Origin: Antedon bifida
Taxonomy: Eukaryota; Echinodermata; Crinoidea; Comatulida; Antedonidae
Direction: 5' to 3'
NCBI GenBank assembly: GCA_963402885.1
Contig: OY727096.1
Location: 2,976,001 to 3,040,000 of the forward strand
DNA length: 64,000 bases
The position numbers and the translations under genes are program-made. Below, piece by piece: positions 56,477 through 64,000 of the stretch. The notes under the pieces are model-generated. The model had not been told where the DNA came from. It did not search any database and was given only the letters and a program-made list of their open reading frames with translations. Within the stretch, counting starts at the first letter, position 1, and each line of letters starts with the position of its first letter.

Positions 56477-59225
56477 TTACATTACCACGCACATTTTCCC
56501 CTTGTCTGCTTTCACAACAGTTGTTTTCACACGTACAGGCGATCTAAATCCGTCCTTTCTCCGACGAAACGATTGTCTTATTGATAATTTTCGTCCCATT
56601 GACGGTAAGTCCATATATGATTTTTGAAGACTCAGTTTACCAATTGATGCGAGGGCGGCGTTTTCGAAGACTTCCCTTACACTGAGTAAGTTTGTTTTTG
56701 CTGAACATTCTACAAAGGCTGCAGCACCGATTTGTCTGGCAACTTTTGTTCCCTGTACAATTAAAAAATATTATTATGAATAATTAATTAACAGTTTTAT
56801 TTAGCCAGCTTTGTGTATCTCACAACCAAGCAAGTGGGAAGCAGGTTTGATTTCACGCAGGTGAGGGAAAACACAATTATTGGAATTTCTTACATTGCGT
56901 CGGTTGCGTTGCGTCGCTAGTGGGAACCACGCTTAAGTGCTTGCACACAACCTTATTGGCCCACACACATCATTATGGTCGTGCGGTAATTTCCCGATTG
57001 ATCGTAATCAAAACGGTACTGGGTATGGTCTAATAGTTTTTCTACTTGAAGAAGTAAGCCCAAGAACGGTCCCGAGATAACGACTATACTTCGGCGTTAG
57101 TCGATAGAAGTTTGAAAAAATTGTTAGAGATAGAGTATACGATGTTAGATCATGATATGGTTCTGTTTATTGTGATAAACTTATTATGATGATAGATCAT
57201 GATAATTAAGTTAACATGAATGGGCCTATATTGAAAGTATAGAACTTGACAATGACTGGAGTACATTTCCAGCAGCTTTGTTTCGTCATTGATTATTTCC
57301 TACTGCTAAAATCATGATCAAAGAAAGGGAAACTAATCTTCTTCAACAAGACATGAACAGATGTTGCTGGTAGATAGCAATATTGTGTATTCCCAGTGTG
57401 ATTTTAAAGAATAGGTTACATCTGTTAATACAATTGACCCAATTGGCATTTCTATGTATTTAGTTATAGTACAATGTAAAATTAATAATAAAAACAACAA
57501 ATTTACAGTAGCATATCGATTGTTTTAAATGCTTGATTTGTATTGAATACTTTTGGCCAAATAAAAAATAGGTTTAGCTGTTTTTTCAAATCTCTTCCAT
57601 TATCAAATATTGGAGTTTCAGGACTTATTTTACAATTTTATATTTTTAAATGGTGCTATTCAGGTACTGTTGTCAGAGTGTAAAATATCTCGCAAGAAAA
57701 ACAAATTTAAATTTTGTATGTGAAACTCTTGTTCATTATTAATTTATGTAATATGTAAAATTAAGAGAAAATCTTTATGAGAACTGGTTAGTTCCATTAA
57801 CAAATTGTCTTGTGACAAAGTTACTACAAAGTTTGTCATTTTACTAATATTGTGACAATAATCTTAAGTTATCGATTCAAGGTTAACATTATTTCCTTAC
57901 CCTCTCGTGGGACACTGGTATTTTCCTCATTGTTCCCAATTCTGATAAAATTTGGACATTATTCCTTAAATCGTTTTTGCATCCTGCTAAAATGATTGGA
58001 GAATTTGAACAATAACGAAGAATCTCTGGTTGCCACTGGAATTAGAAAAAAAATTTGCATTCAAGTCCATGTGCAACAACACAAAAGATTTAGTCATACT
58101 TCTAATTTTAATAATTCATTCAAATTAAAATCATATATATGCTAATAATTTTCATTTAATAATATAAGCTAGTTAATTGAACTTAGATATAGAATTAAAG
58201 CCGAGACGTTCATCTTTGTATAAAAGGAAAACAAATTCAAAAGAGTTCATGTAATGGTACTAAATTATTGATACAGAAATGGAAAAGAAAAAATTATCAT
58301 TTTTACACATTAATTGATACCATTTTAAAATGAATTGATGGAATACAGTAACATAGTGTTTTCCTAGAGTATACAGTACATTTATCACTAAGACTTCTAT
58401 TTATTTCATTTTAAGTAAAGTAAAAGAGAGAAATATTAAACAACAAGAAATTTCAAAGCACAGTATTTTTTTTAGCCTGAATACTTGTGGTATTAAGGCT
58501 GCCAAAATCATTTAAACTTAATTGATATAAGGGCTGGGAATTGCTACTAAAAGAATTACACAATATCTAAAAATACAAAAGATACTTAATCAATGAAATA
58601 GATTAATGTTTTTAAGTTTCAAACTAGAACATTTTATTTATGAGTTTTAAAATTCTTTACTTTTAGATAGAACATTTATGTCTCACTAAGCCCTAAGGAA
58701 GTATTAAGTTGCTGATTTATCTATTGCAATTGGACTTTTATTTTCACATTTGTATATGTTGCAATTATACTGACATTAATTTTAAAGAAGTACAGTACTG
58801 TCCCAAAAAAAATTGAAAAATGAAGATTAATAAAATCAGACTTTGAATATGCCATTTTGTAGTTTTAATGAAGTTCATCACTTTCGTAAGAAAAAATATA
58901 AAATAAAATGATAATAATGAAATAAATGGCTAAATTCAGCCAGCCAATTCCAGCAGCCAAATTGATTATTTGTTGCTTTAAAATACAGTTTTTTCACTGT
59001 TTCAGGTAAAAAAAAATTTTTTTTTCCGATCCAATTTTGGGTCAAAGTGAAAAACTATTATGTGACAATTAAATTGGCATGTTCAACAAAAAAATTAATG
59101 TATCTTTAAAAGTACCTTTTCAATGACACTTTTCAATGTATCAGGTCTACTAACATCATAGCAAATAATACTCGCTGTTGTATCTGGGTAGGCTAAATGT
59201 CGTACATTATCATATTCTGATTTTC
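56477..59225 (-). CDS. Rnd-type (RhoE-like) Rho-family GTPase, last three exons (5' partial)
   Basis: Minus-strand exons 59225-59116, 58035-57901 and 56752-56477 join in frame. They cover the second half of a Rho fold: [15 protein letters not shown], then [13 protein letters not shown], a GCKNDLR base-recognition motif, and VECSAKTN. The end is a basic tail and the CAAX box CVVM, which should be prenylated. DVSRPDTL and the exon boundaries match Rnd1-3. The residue at the Ras Gln61 position is Lys, so GTP hydrolysis is probably impaired, as in Rnd proteins, which carry Ser there. Rnd proteins antagonise RhoA signalling at the plasma membrane. The exons with the P-loop and switch I were not found up to 64000 and lie beyond the window. 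Confidence 0.9.
56893..56935. mobile_element. MITE family B fragment (right end)
   Basis: CGGTTGCGTTGCGTCGCTAG followed by TGGGAACCACGCTTAAG. Only the right terminus remains, in the last Rnd intron. Confidence 0.75.
58801..59085. repeat. Dispersed repeat family C, copy 2
   Basis: Same order as 5271-5520: AAGATTAATAAAATCAGACT, TTTTGTAGTTTTAATGAAG, CCGATCCAATTTTGGGTCAA, GGCATGTTCAACAAAAAAA. It ends 31 bp from an Rnd splice donor. Confidence 0.65.
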
Positions 59226-59437
59226 CTGAAAAGACAAAAAAATAAATAAAAAATATTAAATACAGTATTGAAAAAAAAACCAAAAACATTTTTTATTGTT
59301 TCTCTTGTTCAATATCAGGCTTTCACATTTTCTTAAATTAATTTATAGCGCACCATACATATATTCGACAAAACTGCATAACATCTTTAAAACTTGGTAG
59401 AATTTATTTTGCATGTTGCATTGGACCAATATATTAG

Positions 59438-59515
59438 TTTAATATTTGGGCATATCACTATCATATTTAGGCATATCACTACCATATTTGGGAATATCAC
59501 TACCATATTTAGTTT
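59438..59515. repeat. MITE family A internal-module fragment
   Basis: Three to four units of ATATCACTACCATATTTGGG without terminal repeats, immediately upstream (in gene orientation) of the first visible Rnd exon. Confidence 0.65.
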
Positions 59516-60229
59516 GAATTGAAGCTACTCAGGCAAAAATCTTCTGCAAGACATTCTATTGATTTATTAAAGTATTAAATATCTGCATGGTGAATGAGTA
59601 CAATATTGGATTGCAGTTTATAATTAGAATTGAGAAATCACTACAATAGTATGCAATAATAACTGATATATTTCATCATCACATTATAAATCAGATAATG
59701 TAATGTAGTTGCCAGGTTGAATTCAAATGAGCTTATATTGGCATTCATTTGGATAAAACATACTGTACAATAATATTATCTTTCGTAGTTTTTTTTGTTT
59801 TCAATAGAACAACAGATTACATAGAATGAAAAACATCATAGGCCTATTGGTAAACTTTATAAGGAATAAAGGTGACAATGAGTATATACAGTAAGTTGAC
59901 ATCAAAAAAATACATTTTATTTATAGATTTTTATTGAGGAAATCCTCAAATTTTGGGTTTTTTTTATTACCGAAATATTTTAGCTTCCCATAAATAACAT
60001 TTTTAATATTGACTTAAAAAAGGAAATGAATTTGATTTATATTCTTAAAGGTAAAATGTGGAATATTTATAAATGGTTTTGTTATGATGTAAGGTTTATT
60101 AATATGTGTGACCATTTTTTAACTTTAAACCATTTTGAAGTATATTTATCAAGGGTACAGTACTGTGTGTATTAGAGTCTTAATGTGACCATACTGTAGT
60201 AAAGTTCTAATGTCCAATATTTAATATAA
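59516..60229. other. Rnd intron or upstream sequence, no exon seen
   Basis: AT-rich. Searched for a P-loop exon on the minus strand without success. Confidence 0.35.
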
Positions 60230-60412
60230 TACAAATAATGAATGTTTATGAGTGTAATGGTACAAATAATGGCATGAGGTGAATGACGAAAGGTTATATA
60301 TCAGGACAACTACCCTCTAGGACAATTACTACTAGGACAATTACCCTCTAGGACAACTACCCTCTGAAGCAACTATTTCTACCATTACACTCATAAACAT
60401 TCATTATTTGTA
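60230..60412. mobile_element. Perfect foldback element (183 bp)
   Basis: Exact 33-bp inverted repeats at 60230-60262 and 60380-60412 (starting TACAAATAATGAATGTTTAT). They flank a middle with four CTAGGACAA-type tandem units. Flanking sequence CCAATATTTAATATAAT recurs at about 60572. Confidence 0.88.
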
Positions 60413-62065
60413 TACTATTGCACACCATGTGACCCACATTCGTCCAATCAAATGACAGGAATTTATTTGTGTTATATAAACTGTAATATGGTACTTGATT
60501 CTATAGCAATGTCTGCTAGTGTACTACTGTATTAACAAAATGAAATTAGATCATACTGTAGTACATAATGCCCAATATTTAATATAATATGAAATACACA
60601 TCAGGAGTAAAACTGTAAAAAATTTGGCCATAAACCGAGAGAAAGATAACGCCACAATTCGAGCAACACTAATTTGATGTTGTCAGTTGCCACGCTTCAG
60701 CGGAGCAGATAAATACAGGAGCTATTTTGATTATTATTGGTTGACCTGTATTTCGTAACAGGTGTCAGTTTTGTGAGCGTCCAGCGACAGCGTGCCTGAA
60801 GGCATCTCCCTTGTGCGTTTCCTACAACAGTTTATCCATAGGTGTCTCCCCTACAGAGCACGCTACTTTGTTGCTAAGTGCTATTACTAAGTAGTAATTT
60901 ATATCAAATAAGTATATAGCTTGGGGTTATAATCGTCAATAATTGAGGATATGTTATTCATGAGATATCAGACCAACTCATACTGTACAGTACATACAAT
61001 TATTGATACTCGAGTACCGAAACCACTGATTCATTAGAACTTCATATTCAACTTTGAGTATGTATTAATTATTATAATACACATTATCATTCTGAATTAA
61101 ATATTGTTCATTTTCATATATTACGCTACTATTAATATTACCGGTAATCTAGAAACATTTTCATTAAAAATATTTGACTAGTACTGTATTTAATAAATGA
61201 TAATAATCCTGGTAAGAATATTGTGTAGCATTTTGATAAAATTCCCAACTTGGAAAAGTATAATATCAGGAGAATTCAGGAAAGCATAGTAAAAAGAGTG
61301 GGCACTATAAATAATAAAAATATAAAACTATTGAATGAAAGCACTTTTTTAAGCATAATTTTTTTTAGGCATCGACATCTATAGTAAACAATGGAGTAGT
61401 ACCAGGTATGGAAAATGCATTTTTCACTTTTAGTTTAACAAACAAGGTCCTAATAGTAATGTAGTAGTGGTAGAGCCTAAATAATACATATATATATATG
61501 TAGCGTCTTTATCATTTATTTATATTTGGCTCTATATTTTGTATCAAGCACTTTCGCTTTCATGATCTGCGTTAAATTTACCACGATTTATATGTATATA
61601 TACAGTACATAATTATCAATATGTTCTTTTTCCATATCTAACACAATCAGGAGGATTGAACTTTATAGGGAAGCTGAATTGAAACATTGGGCCACATCCT
61701 GCAATGATACTGTAGGGATACAATGGCAAAGTGTATGAAAAAGTTTATCAACCCTATCATGATATTTTTATTTCAAAATAGAACAGAAAGTTAAATGAAT
61801 CATTGCAATGCGTCACAATACATATTTAAAGTTTCCTAAAATACCAGGAGACTGTGACAGACACTCCAGTACATCCCAATTTAATTATACCACAGCTTGA
61901 AGGAATAACCACACCCACAAGCTAAAATTAACAGCAAATGGACTTACATGAAAAGGCTACCCCCTGTGCAGTCAGAATTCAAAATATGTAAAAAAGTTTG
62001 ATTATTAGTGACTTATTATATAATCCTATGAATGGAAAAATAATATTTTACAGCAAAAGCCTTTA
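60413..62065. other. Right-hand region, no gene seen
   Basis: Mostly AT-rich. A GC-richer patch at about 60690-60870 might be a promoter or noncoding exon, but no start or splice pattern is convincing. Confidence 0.35.
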
Positions 62066-62205
62066 ACCATGGTTCTGGTGGTATAACAAGTCTTCATGAA
62101 TAAGGACTATAAACCGTAGGTCCAGTGTACACATCTGAACTTTAAAGAACATCTTTCGAGACGAGTAGGGGGTTACCCCGGTGTACTAGTACACACACAG
62201 TCACT
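62066..62205 (+). mobile_element. tRNA-derived SINE fragment
   Basis: Starts in the core (CATGGTTCTGGTGGTATAAC) and runs through GACTATAAACCGTAGGTCCA, GGGGGTTACCCCGG and ACACACACAGTCACTG. The tRNA head is missing. Confidence 0.75.
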
Positions 62206-64000
62206 GCCACTACTTAAAAGTAGGCATTCTGGAAGGCCTCCTAGTTCTGTAATAATCAATATGTTGAATTGTGGAACTTACGACGATGAAGATGAAGAAT
62301 TAAAATTGCTAATACTGTATACATGTATTGTACAGAATTGATGAGCTAACAACAACTGTAATGTTAAATAAATTATTTTATAAATTACACATAAGAAACT
62401 ACATGTACATAAGAAACCAAATTCTCTAAAGAAACACTATTGAAATTGATTGCATTTGGCAAAACTAGACTTTCCATAGAACCTTTTCTTTCTCTTTTTG
62501 GTTATTCAAAATGGTGTCTACTTAGAGTTGATTTAATCATCAGGTGATTTTCTCTTTTGAAACAAATTTTCTTTTTTATTTAGAAATGTATTAAAATGAT
62601 TGTTGAATACGACAGCCGCAGATGAAGTTCACAAAATGATTGATTTTCTTTGTTAGGTTTTTATATGCAACATGTGGAGAGGACAAAAAAATAAATCTGA
62701 ACAATATCAGCCTCTGATCAGAAGGAAACTCTATTGAGTTGATTGATGAAAAAAGCAGTTTTAACTTTACCTCACGAGCCAAGATTATATTACCAACACT
62801 TTAACTAGAGGAAATTACTTTTCACAAACAACAGGAATAACAATAGCTCCCTATGGATAAATCATCAAGATGTGGTCGATATAGGAAAGGATCTGAATGC
62901 TAATAAATTCCGATTGAAAATCTGTCTGGGACCAAAGGAACAACATGCTGGGATTAAGACTAGAAAATATTTAAACACTTTTCAAGCTGAATTGTCTAGA
63001 AATTCATACAATTTGTCGTTACATTGTAAAATAAATTAATTTCATTATTTTATCAAATAAACATTCTCTATAATTTTTTAAGATGTATTGTCCCCCAAAA
63101 ATATGAAAAATGAAGATTAATAAAATAAGACTTTAAATAGACAATTTTGTAATGTTGTGAAACTTTTAAGCGCTGAACATTATTACCCCGGTCATTTTTT
63201 GGATCAAACACATATGGAAAAATACTCCCATAATGCAGCTACAGGTAGTAATCAGCGCAAAGTTGTGTCTTGATATAACTGCACAAGAGCAACCCTAAGT
63301 CAAGAGACTAGGCCTGTAACAATAAATGCAGTTGAACCGAGTTCAACAATCATTTAACCTATATGAGGAAACCTCAATGCTTCAAATCAAATTTTGCCTA
63401 TAAATAATACTTAACATTTAACAACATATGGCCACTGAGCCCTAGGCTAACTTGGTGAAACATCTCCTTAAATTTAACGCGATTCAATTACTATCATAAT
63501 GAATAAATCGGAGAGAAAAATGAAATCTAAAATTAGGTCAATTCACGAGAGTACTCTACACATATTAGCATTAAATATTTAGTCATGATAATACAATCCA
63601 AAGAATTTTCTGTTGACTTGGAAATTACAGATATAAAAAATATAGCTTCTATAGAATACAGTAATATTATATTATTCTTTTTACACAATGAACACTACTG
63701 GTAGGTAGTCTAAAAAGCATGTCCCCTTTGTCCTACAGTATACCAGCCAAGCTATCTTGGGGCGGATTGCTATGCAGTAAACGGTCTTAGCGCTTAGCCA
63801 GCTATAATTCGTGGCCAGTACTGTAGTCTTTATTATAGACCATTGCTACACATGCAGTAGAAATACACAGCCTAGATCAATGCAAATGATGTAATTGAAT
63901 AAACATCATAGTATAAAACACGGCAAAACAAAATGCGTTGGCTCAACGACCCTTTTTCTAACTTTTCAACAACTTTCAAAATGGTGAAAGTACACTTGAG
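62206..64000. other. Right end of window, no gene seen
   Basis: AT-rich and noncoding as far as I can tell, with one family C repeat (63089-63212). If the Rnd gene continues, this is its intron. Confidence 0.35.
63089..63212. repeat. Dispersed repeat family C, copy 3 (partial)
   Basis: TTGTCCCCCAAAAATATG, then AAATGAAGATTAATAAAAT and AGACTTTAAA. It is interrupted after about 70 bp and resumes weakly at GGTCATTTTTTGGATCAAA. Confidence 0.55.

Noticed and set aside
59230-64000. Upstream exons of the Rnd gene
   Set aside because: No minus-strand P-loop or switch I exon was found; several CTTAC-type donors exist but none follows a fitting coding sequence.

Overview
This is a 64-kb piece of an animal nuclear genome. 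It is AT-rich, has spliced genes with GT-AG introns, and is dense in short non-autonomous transposons. The gene content (HYR-domain adhesion GPCR, little elongation complex subunit 2, ARL5, Rnd GTPase, filamin-type TRIM) and the general look suggest a marine invertebrate deuterostome, most likely an echinoderm. The species cannot be fixed from the sequence alone.

Layout. 445-9903 (+): 17 exons of an adhesion GPCR whose 5' end lies outside the window. 11256-13785 (+): complete ARL5-type small GTPase. 18858-20573 and 22383-24098 (+): two intronless, tandemly arranged, related class A GPCRs; the first carries a recently expanded 22-residue repeat in its third intracellular loop. 25880-29846 (-): TRIM E3 ligase (RING, two B-boxes, coiled coil, filamin-like Ig). 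34080-41555 (+): ICE2/NARG2, head to head with the TRIM gene. 42.2-44.7 kb: a promoter-like region and a possible spliced noncoding transcript, flanked by an inverted repeat. 44960-51343 (+): a 1905-residue DEAH-box helicase fused to a C-terminal RBR (RING1-IBR-RING2) ubiquitin ligase. 52.6-55.4 kb: a 185-bp satellite array with an internal palindrome and dimeric higher-order structure. 56477-59225 (-): the last three coding exons of an Rnd-type Rho GTPase; its first exons lie beyond the right edge. 59.3-64 kb: no coding exon recognised, several repeats.

The genes are a typical animal mixture and do not form one pathway. The most striking coding feature is the helicase-RBR fusion, whose catalytic RING2 sits on a separate small exon. 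The repeat landscape is the other main feature. There are about 13 copies of one palindromic MITE family (TIR GCTCTGTCTACACTATCAAA), five of a second (GGTTCCCACTAG), a tRNA-derived SINE in five places, a hAT-like MITE in the helicase 3' region, foldback elements, minisatellites, and the satellite array. All exon joins were checked for reading-frame continuity by hand. No database search was run.
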